Of a stretch of 64,000 nt of DNA, positions 47,948-56,148 are shown piece by piece. Under the pieces are notes generated by a model that worked only from the letters and a program-made list of their open reading frames with translations, was not told where the DNA came from and ran no database searches. The position numbers and the translations under genes were made by a program. The stretch's first letter is position 1, and each line of letters begins with the position of its first letter. The DNA comes from JACVRW01 sp963808545 (GTDB lineage Bacteria > Actinomycetota > Thermoleophilia > Solirubrobacterales > Thermoleophilaceae), in the NCBI GenBank assembly GCA_963808545.1, contig CAWEGB010000004.1:4275-68274 (forward strand), given 5' to 3'.

Positions 47948-49348
47948 ATGGCTGCCACTGACAAGACGCGAATCGCCAAGCCCAGCACCATTCATGAGGA
48001 CGAGCAGGGACAGCTCGTCGCCAAGAAGGGCATCTCCCGCGAGGTCATCGAGGAGCTCTCGAAGATCAAGGGTGAGCCGGACTGGATGCGCGAGAAGCGT
48101 CTGAAGTCGTACGAGATCTTCGAGCGCAAGCCGATCCCCACCTGGGGCGTCGACCTCTCCGACCTCGACCTGTCGGAGCTCGTCCTCTACTCCCCGCCCA
48201 CGGCAGGGCGCTACGACAGCTGGGACGACGTTCCCGACGAGCAGAAGGACACCTTCGAGAAGCTCGGCATCCCGCAGGCAGAGCGCGAGCACCTCGCCGG
48301 CGTCGTCGGCGTGTGGCGCCAAGAGCCCTTCTACGAGGGGCTCAAGAAGGAGTACGCCGACCTCGGGATCATCTTCTGTGCGATGGACACGGCGGTCACC
48401 GAGCACGAGGACCTCGTGCGCGAGTACTTCATGAACAAGTGCGTGCCGCCTCAGGACAACAAGTTCTCGGCGCTGCACGGCGCGGTCTGGTCCGGTGGCT
48501 CGTTCCTGTACGTGCCCAAGGACGTGAAGGTCGACCTGCCTCTCCAGGCCTACTTCCGCATGGAGGGCTCGGGCGAGGGCACCTTCGAGCACACGCTGAT
48601 CATCGCGGACGAGGGCTCCGAGGTGAACTACATCGAGGGCTGCACGGCGCAGACCTACAGCGCCAACTCGATGCACTCGGCCGTGGTCGAGATCTTCGTG
48701 AAGGAGCGCGCAAAGGCCCGCTACACGACCGTCCAGAACTGGTCGAAGGACGTCTTCAACCTGAACACCAAGCGGGCGATCGTCGAGGCGCACGGAACCG
48801 TCGAATGGGTCGGCGGCTCCATGGGCGCCAAGAAGGTCATGCTCTATCCCGGTTCGTTCCTCATCGGTGAGGGCGCTCGGGCCGACCACCTCAACGTGGG
48901 CGTCGCCTCGGGCGACGTGTGGAAGGACACCGGCGCCAAGGTCGTGCACCTCGCGCCGAACACCACCTCCAACATCCTCGCCAAGTCGATCTCCAAGGAC
49001 GGCGGGATCATGGGCTACCGCGGCCTGGTCCGCATGGGCCACAACTCCCAGGGCTCCAAGGCCCACGTCCAGTGCGACGGCCTGATGATGGACGACCGCT
49101 CGCGCTCGGACACCTGGCCCGACATCCAGATCCAGAACCCGCACGTCACCGTGGCCCACGAGGCCGTGGTCGGCAAGATCTCCGACGAGCAGCTCTTCTA
49201 CCTGCAGTCGCGCGGCCTCACCGAGGAGGAGGCGGCGGCGATGATCGTGAACGGCTTCATCGAGCCGGTCACGAAGGAGCTGCCGATGGAGTACGCCATC
49301 GAGCTGAACCGCCTGATTCAGCTCGAAATGGTCGACAGCATCGGGTAG
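47948..49348 (+). CDS. sufB: Fe-S cluster assembly scaffold SufB
   Basis: 466 residues from ATG 47948, with GGAGG 5 nt upstream. ISREVIEELSKIKGEPDWMREKRLKSYEIFERKPIPTWGVDLS is the SufB N-terminal domain; GGSFLYVPKDVKVDLPLQAYFRME, EGSEVNYIEGCTAQTYSANSMHSAVVEIFV (conserved Cys), NWSKDVFNLNTKRA and GRIS-like KAHVQCDGLMMDD, VGKISDEQLFYLQSRGLTEEEA complete it. Forms SufBC2D with the products of the operon 1.7 kb upstream. Length normal. Confidence 0.95.
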   Translation: MAATDKTRIAKPSTIHEDEQGQLVAKKGISREVIEELSKIKGEPDWMREKRLKSYEIFERKPIPTWGVDLSDLDLSELVLYSPPTAGRYDSWDDVPDEQKDTFEKLGIPQAEREHLAGVVGVWRQEPFYEGLKKEYADLGIIFCAMDTAVTEHEDLVREYFMNKCVPPQDNKFSALHGAVWSGGSFLYVPKDVKVDLPLQAYFRMEGSGEGTFEHTLIIADEGSEVNYIEGCTAQTYSANSMHSAVVEIFVKERAKARYTTVQNWSKDVFNLNTKRAIVEAHGTVEWVGGSMGAKKVMLYPGSFLIGEGARADHLNVGVASGDVWKDTGAKVVHLAPNTTSNILAKSISKDGGIMGYRGLVRMGHNSQGSKAHVQCDGLMMDDRSRSDTWPDIQIQNPHVTVAHEAVVGKISDEQLFYLQSRGLTEEEAAAMIVNGFIEPVTKELPMEYAIELNRLIQLEMVDSIG

Positions 49349-49602
49349 GTGGCTGCAAACCTTCGCCTGGCGGCGTCATCGCTCGCTCGCGTGCAGAGCA
49401 CGCGTCGCGACCTGCTTCCTTGCCAGACTCGGTTTTCGCAACCTACCCTCGCTGCAAGCTCAATCGGCTGACCCGCCTGCGAAGCATCGGCGGTCGCTGA
49501 ACCAACCCCGCGGCGCCTTCGGATGGCTCGGAGCCGAGTTGTCGCGAGGCGAGCGCCTAATTGTTACGGGACGCGCACACGCGTCACTCGGGTGGGGTCA
49601 GG
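49349..49602. other. intergenic region with short inverted repeats
   Basis: 254 bp without a supported gene. Contains the perfect repeat CGCGTGC (49388-49394) / GCACGCG (49398-49404) and a GGCGAGCGCC turn near 49,552. Base composition alternates C/T-rich and G-rich runs, like a decayed intergenic repeat element. No clear -10 box or T-run. Confidence 0.4.
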
Positions 49603-49797
49603 ATGCGGGTCATGACGCAGGACTTCCCCACCCAGGCTGATATCGAGGGCAGGATGCGGGAGATCCTCGCCGGCGCTGGCCTGCCCGAGCCTGACTGCGT
49701 CGAGGAGCACGACCATGAGGTGCACTTCCTCTGGGACGAGCAGAAGGTCGTGTTGATCATCGAGGCCGATGGCAAGCCTTCGAGTGGTGCTCAATGA
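49603..49797 (+). CDS. small hypothetical protein
   Basis: 64 residues from ATG 49603 (ATG 49612 also possible). DFPTQADIEGRMREILAGAGLPEPDCVEEHDHEVHFLWDEQKVVLIIEADG: an amphipathic helix then a strand pair, acidic, with no membrane segment. Resembles small cytosolic actinobacterial proteins without known role. Stands 28 bp before the membrane-protein gene; likely co-transcribed. Confidence 0.5.
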   Translation: MRVMTQDFPTQADIEGRMREILAGAGLPEPDCVEEHDHEVHFLWDEQKVVLIIEADGKPSSGAQ

Positions 49798-49825
49798 TCG
49801 TCGTGGATCTGCCGATCCTCGAGGG

Positions 49826-50524
49826 GTGAGCGTCAACGACCTCGTCCTCGTTCAGGGGATGGCTGACACCAGGCTGGCTCTCCGCCGCTGGAATCGTGAG
49901 CCCCTGCGCGTGCTCGGGCCGTGGCTGCTGCTCAGCCTGCTGATCACCCTCGCGCTGCTGGGAGCGATCTACCTCGTGGCCTCGGCGACGGTGCCCACCG
50001 CGACCCGGTACCTCATCCCCGGCTACAACGACGGCGCCGGCTTCGGCGACTACCTCCACGTGCTCTTCCGCAACGGGCTGGTGCTGGCCCTGCATGCCCT
50101 CGCCTGCGTGGCCGGCTTCATCGCCGGCAGCTCGCTTCCTCTGTCTGCCTCCCAGCGCAGCGGCGTCTCGCGCTGGGTGCATGAAAAGGCGGGTCCGCTG
50201 GCCATCGCCTTCGTGGTCTGCGCCACCTGTTTCTCCCTCTTCACCCAGGCTTACGTGATCGGCGGCGGGACGGCGTCGATCGCCGCACAGCTCGGCACGA
50301 CCCCAGGCGTCTTACTGGTTGCCCTCACGCCACACGCCGTGCCAGAGCTCGTCGCCCTGTTCCTGCCGCTGGCCGCGTGGGTGATCTCCAGTCGCAACGA
50401 CGACTGGCAGGATCTGCTCGCGGCCACCCTGGTCACAGTGGCCGTCGCGGTGCCGGTGCTGCTGGCCAGCGCAGCGTTGGAGGTGTGGGTCACTCCACAC
50501 CTGCTGGGCGCGATCGCCGCCTAG
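49826..50524 (+). CDS. stage II sporulation protein M-like integral membrane protein
   Basis: 232 residues from GTG 49826 with GAGGG just upstream. Five membrane helices, including LGPWLLLSLLITLALLGAIYLVA, LHVLFRNGLVLALHALACVAGFIAG, GPLAIAFVVCATCFSLFTQAYVIGG, LLVALTPHAVPELVALFLPLAAWVI and LAATLVTVAVAVPVLLASAALEV. The P-H-A-V-P-E-L-V-A-L-F-L segment fits the H-x-x-x-E-L conserved in SpoIIM/DUF95 proteins. In non-sporulating bacteria the family's job is unclear. Confidence 0.7.
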   Translation: MSVNDLVLVQGMADTRLALRRWNREPLRVLGPWLLLSLLITLALLGAIYLVASATVPTATRYLIPGYNDGAGFGDYLHVLFRNGLVLALHALACVAGFIAGSSLPLSASQRSGVSRWVHEKAGPLAIAFVVCATCFSLFTQAYVIGGGTASIAAQLGTTPGVLLVALTPHAVPELVALFLPLAAWVISSRNDDWQDLLAATLVTVAVAVPVLLASAALEVWVTPHLLGAIAA

Positions 50525-50588
50525 GGCTTTCGCGCCCACATTGACGCCGCGCCGGTGTTCCGCTGTGCGAGGCGGGCATCAGCGGCGC

Positions 50589-50999
50589 ATGAACGACTAC
50601 GAGCGCACCGCCAGGGTCGACGCGAGCGCGGACGCGCTCTTCGCCTACCTATCCGATGTCGACAACCTGCCGGACTACTTCGAGCGGATGACTGAAGCCG
50701 AGCCCGGTAACGGCCAGGAAGTGCACACCAAGGCGCGCATTGACATCGATGGCCAAGGTGAGCAGGAGGTCGAAGGCGAAGCCTGGTTCAAGGTCGACGA
50801 GGAGGGCAGGCGCATCCAGTGGGGCTCCGAGGGTCCGAACAACTACAGCGGCGAGCTCGAGGTGTCCGCGAACGGCGAGGGCTCCGAGGTGGCGGTACGG
50901 CTGCACACCGAGATGGATGACGAGAAGGCCATCGAGGGGGACCTGCAGCGCACGCTCGACAACATCAAGCGGCTCGTGGAGGACGGCGCCGGCGCCTAG
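50589..50999 (+). CDS. SRPBCC family protein
   Basis: 136 residues. YERTARVDASADALFAYLSDVDNLPDYFERMTEAEPGNGQ and IDGQGEQEVEGEAWFKVDEEGRRIQWGSEGPNNYSG, then VAVRLHTEMDDEKAIEGDLQRTLDNIKRLVE, match the START/polyketide-cyclase-2 fold. More acidic than the gene at 47438. Ligand unknown. Followed by a GC hairpin. Confidence 0.8.
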   Translation: MNDYERTARVDASADALFAYLSDVDNLPDYFERMTEAEPGNGQEVHTKARIDIDGQGEQEVEGEAWFKVDEEGRRIQWGSEGPNNYSGELEVSANGEGSEVAVRLHTEMDDEKAIEGDLQRTLDNIKRLVEDGAGA

Positions 51000-51021
51000 C
51001 CCGTAGCATCCTCGCCCCGAA

Positions 51022-51042
51022 GGACCCCGGCTCTCGGGGTCC
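51022..51042 (+). terminator. GC-rich stem-loop after the SRPBCC gene
   Basis: GGACCCC (51022-51028) and GGGGTCC (51036-51042) form a perfect 7-bp stem with a 7-nt loop, ending 1 bp before the ATG of the truncated lipase. No T-run; a weak terminator or translation-blocking hairpin. Confidence 0.4.
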
Positions 51043-51043
51043 C

Positions 51044-51568
51044 ATGATCGACCGCTTCGAGGGCGACGGCTATGCGCCCGCTGAGCTGCGGGCGTTCAGC
51101 TACAACACCGCGCAGTCGAACGCCACGACGGCGCAGGAGGTCGCCGCAGAGGTCGAGAGCCTGCGAGCGGCCACCGGGGCCGAGCGGATCGACATCGTGG
51201 CCCACTCGATGGGCAGCCTGTCGTCGCGCTACTACCTGCGCAACCTGGGCGGAACGGGGCGCGTCGACGAATGGGTGTCGATCGGCGGACCGAACCACGG
51301 CACCTACACGGCGCTGGCGTGCTCGGCGCTGGTGTCGTGCCGGGAGATGGTGCCCGGCTCGTCGTTCCTGGGAGCCCTGAACAGCGGAGACGAAACGCCC
51401 GGCGCGGTGCGCTACGGGACGTTCTGGTCACCGTGTGACGAGATCATCAACCCCGACACGAGCGTGATCGTGAACGGGGCGACCAACACCCGCACCGGCT
51501 GCATCGGGCACCTGTCGCTCTTGGCCAGTCCGAGCGTCTACTCGGGCGTGCGCGACTTCGTGCGCTAG
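51044..51568 (+). CDS. lipase-like alpha/beta hydrolase, N-terminally truncated
   Basis: 174 residues from ATG 51044. MIDRFEGDGYAPAELRAFSYNT corresponds to a region that in secreted class 2 lipases comes about 50-70 residues after a signal peptide and the H-G-W oxyanion strand. The nucleophile elbow IDIVAHSMGSLSSRYYL (Ser about 56), SIGGPNHGTYTALAC, and the tail CDEIINPDTSVIVNGATN ... GHLSLLASPSVY (Asp and His) remain. Signal peptide and oxyanion hole are missing, so it is probably inactive or a remnant; a true start further upstream is excluded by stops and the SRPBCC gene. Confidence 0.65.
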   Translation: MIDRFEGDGYAPAELRAFSYNTAQSNATTAQEVAAEVESLRAATGAERIDIVAHSMGSLSSRYYLRNLGGTGRVDEWVSIGGPNHGTYTALACSALVSCREMVPGSSFLGALNSGDETPGAVRYGTFWSPCDEIINPDTSVIVNGATNTRTGCIGHLSLLASPSVYSGVRDFVR

Positions 51569-51590
51569 AGGCGAAGGGCCTCACAACGAG

Positions 51591-51619
51591 CGAGGCCCGC
51601 CCCGATGGGGCGGGCCTCG
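51591..51619. terminator. strong bidirectional stem-loop
   Basis: 13-bp perfect arms CGAGGCCCGCCCC and GGGGCGGGCCTCG with a GAT loop between convergent genes (lipase remnant and the secreted protein at 51651). Serves both transcripts. Confidence 0.75.
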
Positions 51620-51650
51620 CCTGCTGCAGAGCTGCTGCGTGCCCGGAGGG

Positions 51651-52376
51651 CTACTTCTTGCAGGCGACGCTCTTCGAGTCGGTCAGCTTGCCGCCCTCGA
51701 CGATGTTCTCGAACTTGAGGGTCCACTTCTTGCCGCTGCAGCCCGTGGACTGGATGATGCCCTGGCTCTTGCCCTTGACCTTGGTCGTGCCGGTGAGACC
51801 GAACTTGAGGGTCTCAATGGCGGACTTCACGCCGGGCAGGGGCTGCTGGATGTCGGTGGGGATCTTCACGTTGATAACGCGACCCTTGACCGTGCTGTCG
51901 AGCATCTTGGCGATGGGGAGCGGCTCGCCCACGAGGAAGAGGCCCAGGGTGCCCTTGGTGGTGACGAACGCCTGGACGCTGAGGTTCTCCGTGACACCGG
52001 TTGCCTCGGCCACGACGTTGCCCTTGCCCACCTTCGAGCCCTTGGGGCAGACGCTGGCGCTGGCCTGCTCGTTGGCCTTCTGCACCGAGCAGCGCTTGCT
52101 CTTGGCCCAGCTCTTGCCGTTCCAGACGAGGCCCTTCGGCAGGGTGATCTTGAGAGCGGTCGAGGTGGCCGGCTGCCCGCTGCCGTCCTTCGTGGCCTGC
52201 TCGATGCCCAGCTTCAACTTCACCGCCTTCGGCTTCTTCTTGGTGCCCGAATCGCCCGGCTTGGCCGAGAAAGACAGGTCCATCGTGGTGTTCGAGGCCA
52301 GCTGGGCGTAAGCAACGCCCGATAGCGAGAGGGCAAGCACGCCGATGAGCGCGAGCCCGAGAGTCTTCTTAAGCAC
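51651..52376 (-). CDS. exported protein of an uncharacterised family (copy 1)
   Basis: 241 residues from GTG 52376 behind GGAGGAT. A Sec signal peptide (KKTLGLALIGVLALSLSGVAYA) is followed by a lysine-rich region (GTKKKPKAVKLKLGIEQ), a C-P-K-G-S-K-V-G-K-G segment and, at the end, GCSGKKWTLKFENIVEGG. Four cysteines may pair in the secreted form. The gene at 52571 has the same plan. I know of no function; it resembles large exported families in Solirubrobacterales. Ends at the strong terminator. Confidence 0.75.
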   Translation of the reverse strand: MLKKTLGLALIGVLALSLSGVAYAQLASNTTMDLSFSAKPGDSGTKKKPKAVKLKLGIEQATKDGSGQPATSTALKITLPKGLVWNGKSWAKSKRCSVQKANEQASASVCPKGSKVGKGNVVAEATGVTENLSVQAFVTTKGTLGLFLVGEPLPIAKMLDSTVKGRVINVKIPTDIQQPLPGVKSAIETLKFGLTGTTKVKGKSQGIIQSTGCSGKKWTLKFENIVEGGKLTDSKSVACKK

Positions 52377-52515
52377 GGATCCTCCGTCTGAGCGAGTGTG
52401 TAGTCGCGCGGCGGCCGACGGCCTCGCGCATGGATGCGACCGTCAAAGGTATACGGCCCTGTCATGAAGGACACCTAAGTGGCGCAAGAGTTTCGCCTTT
52501 GCGGCAAAGTGAACG

Positions 52516-52545
52516 CACCGGGGCGGCCCGCAGGCCGCCCCGGTG
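52516..52545. terminator. stem-loop terminator of the second exported protein
   Basis: Arms CACCGGGGCGGCC (52516-52528) and GGCCGCCCCGGTG (52533-52545), perfect over 13 bp with a 4-nt loop, 25 bp past the stop of the gene at 52571. Confidence 0.7.
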
Positions 52546-52570
52546 TACCAGCGTTTCTCAGGCCGAGGCG

Positions 52571-53389
52571 CTAGCAGGGTCCGGCCTTGGTGGCCGTCGC
52601 CTTCTCGTTCTCGAGGTTGACGAACTCGACGCGAACGGTGCGTTTCTTACCCTTACATCCGATCTTCGAGTAGTAGCCGACCGTCCTGGTCTTGCCCTTG
52701 ATCTTGGTCTTGGCCTTCTTCAGCACGACGTTCGAGCTGACGTCGATCACTGCATTCGACAGCCCGGGCAGCGGCTCGTACAGGTTCCTCTGCACGTCGA
52801 AGCGCAGCTCGCTGGTCTTGAGGCCCTCGACCTTCACGTTGACGAACTTGGCCTTGATCGTCTCGTTGATCGGGTTGGGGCAGCCGCCTTCCGGCTCCTG
52901 ACCCGGACCGCCGTCGAGGCGAATGGCCATCCCGCCCAGCTTGCCGGCGTCGGACAGGTTGTACAGACGCAGCCGCAGGTTGCACGGGACCTGCGCAGCG
53001 GGATCGCGGACGGAGCTCGCGCCGAACTGGTTGCGCACGATGCCCTTGCCCAGCGCTGCCTTGTCGCACTTGGACGACGGATCCGGGAGCTGGGAGGCCT
53101 GGGAGAACTTGCAGGCCTTGAACAGCTTCGGATAGGTCACGAGACCCTCCGGCGCAATGCGGTACTGCTTGATGGGCGTCGGCCGCAGACCGCCAACCGC
53201 TCCCACCTCGTAGCCGAAACCGAGCTTCGCCGGCTTGGGCTTCGACGGACTGCCCTTGCCCGCCGGCGTCGCGGTCGCGAGATCGACCTTATAAGTGTTG
53301 TCCCCTACCTGGCCCTGCGCATAGGCGATGCTTACGCCCAGCACTAGAACCGCCACGGCGCTCGCCGCAGCGATCAAACGCTTTCGCAT
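52571..53389 (-). CDS. exported protein of the same family (copy 2)
   Basis: 272 residues from ATG 53389, behind AGGAGGAGGA. Signal peptide RKRLIAAASAVAVLVLGVSIAYA, then a lysine/proline-rich stretch (GSPSKPKPAKLGFGYEVG), SSKCDKAALGKGIV, PLPGLSNAVIDVSSNV and the C-terminal IGCKGKKRTVRVEFVNLEN. These blocks align with copy 1 (SKVGKG; PLPGVKSAIETLKFGL; GCSGKKWTLKFEN). A TATAGG box lies about 50 nt upstream. Tandem but independently terminated paralogues, secreted and probably surface-associated. Confidence 0.75.
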   Translation of the reverse strand: MRKRLIAAASAVAVLVLGVSIAYAQGQVGDNTYKVDLATATPAGKGSPSKPKPAKLGFGYEVGAVGGLRPTPIKQYRIAPEGLVTYPKLFKACKFSQASQLPDPSSKCDKAALGKGIVRNQFGASSVRDPAAQVPCNLRLRLYNLSDAGKLGGMAIRLDGGPGQEPEGGCPNPINETIKAKFVNVKVEGLKTSELRFDVQRNLYEPLPGLSNAVIDVSSNVVLKKAKTKIKGKTRTVGYYSKIGCKGKKRTVRVEFVNLENEKATATKAGPC

Positions 53390-53475
53390 TCCTCCTCCTG
53401 AAGGTGGTACGTCGGTTAGAACCCCAGCTTCGGGCCACCCTATAACACCTTGGCGCGTTCGAGTTGCGGTAAGCC

Positions 53476-54294
53476 ATGCGGCATTCTTTGTCGATGCGGC
53501 CGCCCGATGGAGCCGAGATCTACGCCCCCGAGTTCCCGGCGAAGATGGACTGGCTGAACGTTGCCTTCCTCAGAATGAACACCCTGATGGGCCGCGGGGC
53601 CGTGCTGGTCGAGTTCTGGGACTTCGCCCGGGTCAACTCGCTTCGCACCCTGCCCTATCTGGTCGAGTGGCACCGGCGCTACCGCGATGACGGCCTGAGG
53701 GTGATCGGGGTCCACTCCCCCGGGTACTCGTTCGGGCGTGATCCCGAGCTGGTGGCCCGCGCGGTCGAGCGGCTGGAGGTGCCGTACGCCGTGCTGCTCG
53801 ATCCGAGCCTCGAGGTGTGGCGTCTCTACGGCAACCGGGGCTGGCCAGGGCGCTACCTGTTCGACCGCACCGGCAAGCTCGCCTTCATCCACTACGGCGA
53901 GGGCGAGTACGGCGCCACCGAGCGGGCGATCGGCGAATGCCTCGACCTCGATGTCGAGCCGATGGCGCCGCTGCGCTCCGAGGACGAACCCGGCGTGCTG
54001 CTCGAGCCGCAGACCGCGGACATAGCTCTGCCCGCGGACCGCGAGCGCCTGGAGCTGGTGCGCGACTGGACCGACGGCGAGGACTGGATCGAAGCGGCCG
54101 ACGCCGGGGCCGCGGCCGGCTTCGGCTTTCGCGGCGGAGGCGCCTACGCCGTGTTGTCAGGCGAGGGCGTCGAGCCCGGGCTGCATGAGGTGGACTCCGG
54201 CGTGGTGGAGGCCGAGAGCCCCGGCCTGCGCCTGCACGGCGTTCAGTTCACGCCTGCGCCGCCAGGGCGCGACGGATCTCCCGCGGGAGCATGA
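53476..54294 (+). CDS. thioredoxin-fold (TlpA/redoxin-like) protein without catalytic cysteines
   Basis: 272 residues. GAVLVEFWDFARVNSLRTLPYLVEWHRRYRDDGLRVIGVHSPGY is the TlpA/DipZ-like fold, but the usual FWDxxCxxCLRTLPYL has Arg and Ser in place of both cysteines. The rest (DPSLEVWRLYGNRGWPGRYLFDRTGKLAFIHYGEGEYGATE, cis-Pro PGRYLF) is normal, followed by a C-terminal beta module (GFRGGGAYAVLSGEGVEPG). Cannot do dithiol chemistry. Its last 47 bp overlap ispH antisense. Confidence 0.8.
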   Translation: MRHSLSMRPPDGAEIYAPEFPAKMDWLNVAFLRMNTLMGRGAVLVEFWDFARVNSLRTLPYLVEWHRRYRDDGLRVIGVHSPGYSFGRDPELVARAVERLEVPYAVLLDPSLEVWRLYGNRGWPGRYLFDRTGKLAFIHYGEGEYGATERAIGECLDLDVEPMAPLRSEDEPGVLLEPQTADIALPADRERLELVRDWTDGEDWIEAADAGAAAGFGFRGGGAYAVLSGEGVEPGLHEVDSGVVEAESPGLRLHGVQFTPAPPGRDGSPAGA

Positions 54295-55207
54295 AGCGCA
54301 CGTCCTCCTGGACGACCTCGAACTCGGAGACCTCGGAGGTCCCGCGAGCGCGGAAGAACTCGACCAGGCGTTGAACGAGCTCTTCGGGTGCGCTCGCCCC
54401 GGAGCTGATCCCCACCACCCGCTTCCCCTCGAGCCACTCCTCCTCGACCTGGGTCTCGTTGTCGATGAGGTGCGAGTCCGCGCCGTGGTCGCGCGCCACC
54501 TCCACCAGGCGGTTGGAGTTGGACGAGTTGCGTGACCCGATGACCAGCACGAGGTCGCACTCGCGCGCCATCTGGCGAACGGCCATCTGGCGGTTGGTGG
54601 TGGCGTAACAGATGTCGTCGGACTTGGGGCCCGTGATGTTGGGGAAGCGCTCGCGCAGACGGCGGATGATGCGGTCGGTCTCGTCGACCGACAGGGTGGT
54701 CTGGGTGAGGTAGGCCACGCGGTCCGGATCCTCGAGCTCGAGGTTGTCCACGTCCTCCTCGGTCTCCACCAGCACGAAATGGTCGGGCGCCTCGCCCATC
54801 GTGCCCTCGACCTCCTCGTGGCCGGCGTGTCCGATGAGCACGATCGTGTAGCCCTCGGCGGCGAACTTCTTGGCCTCCACGTGCACCTTGGTCACGAGCG
54901 GACAGGTGGCGTCGATCGTCTTCAGCCGTCGCGTCTCGGCGTTCGCGTGGACCGAGGGGGACACGCCGTGGGCGGAGAAGACCACGGTCTTGCCGGCGGG
55001 GACCTCGGTCTCCTCCTCGACGAAGATCGCGCCGCGCTCGCGCAATTGCTCCACCACGTGCTTGTTGTGGACGATTTCCTTGCGCACGTAGACCGGCGGG
55101 CCGTAGAGCTCGAGCGCGCGCTCGACCGTCTGGACGGCCCGGTCGACGCCCGCGCAGTACCCGCGCGGCGCAGCCAGCAGAAGCTTGTCGGGTGCGGCGG
55201 CCACCAT
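54248..55207 (-). CDS. ispH: 4-hydroxy-3-methylbut-2-enyl diphosphate reductase
   Basis: Last enzyme of the MEP isoprenoid pathway, reducing HMBPP to IPP and DMAPP with a [4Fe-4S] cluster. 319 residues from ATG 55207 (TTG 55213 and GTG 55204 are alternatives; TAGCCT at 55218-55213 sits just upstream). The three cluster cysteines are in RGYCAGVDRAV, DATCPLVTKVH and DICYATTNRQ; VHNKHVV and SAHGV give the conserved histidines, TQTTLSVD and SRNSSNSNRLVEV bind the diphosphate. Fe-S supplied by the SUF system 7 kb away. Confidence 0.95.
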   Translation of the reverse strand: MVAAAPDKLLLAAPRGYCAGVDRAVQTVERALELYGPPVYVRKEIVHNKHVVEQLRERGAIFVEEETEVPAGKTVVFSAHGVSPSVHANAETRRLKTIDATCPLVTKVHVEAKKFAAEGYTIVLIGHAGHEEVEGTMGEAPDHFVLVETEEDVDNLELEDPDRVAYLTQTTLSVDETDRIIRRLRERFPNITGPKSDDICYATTNRQMAVRQMARECDLVLVIGSRNSSNSNRLVEVARDHGADSHLIDNETQVEEEWLEGKRVVGISSGASAPEELVQRLVEFFRARGTSEVSEFEVVQEDVRFMLPREIRRALAAQA

Positions 55208-56132
55208 CTCCAAGGCTAGCGACGCTCAGAGACCCGCGCAGAAGCTCATACACGGTCTCGCCGACCGCGTCGACGCTGCGCTCCGAGACCGCGCTCAGGT
55301 CGTCGCACGTGCGGTGCCAGCACGGGAAGTCGAAGTCGATCAGGTCGATCGAGGGCACACCGCGGCGCAGGAACGGGATGTGGTCGTCGAGAATCCCGCC
55401 CTGAGTGGCGTCCGGGAACACGCGGCCGGCTCCCACCCGCCGGGCCGCCGCCCTGAGCTTGCGCCAGAGGCGCTCGTTCGAGTAGGCCTCGCGAGGAATT
55501 CGCAGCCGGCGCTCGCCCACGAAGTCGAGCAGCACCATCGCCCGGGCGTCGTCGAAGCGCGGCGCGGCGACCTTGGCCCCCCTCAGGCCGAGCTGCCGGA
55601 ACGCCGTATCCGGAGCGCCGCGCGGGCTCTCCTCGCCGTCGAAGAAGACGAAGTGGATGGTGTGGCGAGGCCGGCGCAGCGTGCGGGCGAGCTCGGCCAC
55701 GACCGCCGTGCCGGACGCGCCGTCGTTGGCGCCGAGGAACCCGGGCAGGTCCTTGGTGTCGTAGTGCGCGCCCACGACGACGTAGCCGGGCTCGCGGCCC
55801 CGCACGGTGCCGATGACGTTCCGCAGCCCGCCGGGAACGCGCTGGTATCGGCCGCGCGGCACCAGCTCCTTCAGGCGGGCGCCCAGCTCGCGCGAGGCCG
55901 GCGAGCCCGCGGGCCGGGGACCGAGCTCCACCTGCTCGACCAGCAGGTCGAAGGCGGCGGCGCCGTCGAAGCGATCGATGTTCGCGCGCGGCGCGGGCCG
56001 TGAGGCAGCGCCGTCTGCCTCGCCGTCGGTGAACGGGAGGTTGTCGGTGGCCACGAGCGCGACGAGCACGAGGCCGAGCAGCACCTGGAGGGCGAGCACG
56101 ATTCCCAGAAGCTTCACAGACGGGATTCTCAC
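55180..56132 (-). CDS. M28 family metallopeptidase (end of frame unclear)
   Basis: Starts GTG 56132: RIPSVKLLGIVLALQVLLGLVLVALVA is a membrane anchor or signal. VVVGAHYDTKDLPGFLGANDGASGTAVVAELART supplies the first His and Asp ligands, HFVFFDGEESPRG the Glu-Glu pair, and DFDFPCWHRTCDDLSAVS the last His, as in glutaminyl-cyclase/aminopeptidase M28 enzymes. The fold ends near VYELLRGSL, but no stop follows in frame: the frame stays open to 54243, across ispH. A one-base shift would end it at a TAG near 55,213. Coordinates give the domain, not the open frame. Confidence 0.75.
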
Positions 56133-56135
56133 GGG

Positions 56136-56141
56136 TAGGCT
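56136..56141 (+). promoter_or_regulatory. -10 box for the wax-ester synthase gene
   Basis: TAGGCT lies 7 nt before GTG 56149, which is in frame with the synthase. It favours that start over ATG 56167. Confidence 0.4.
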
Positions 56142-56148
56142 CACCGCG

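Noticed and set aside
49349..49602. Possible tRNA or small RNA gene in the sufB downstream spacer
   Set aside because: Short palindromes are present, but no acceptor/anticodon/T-arm set can be drawn.
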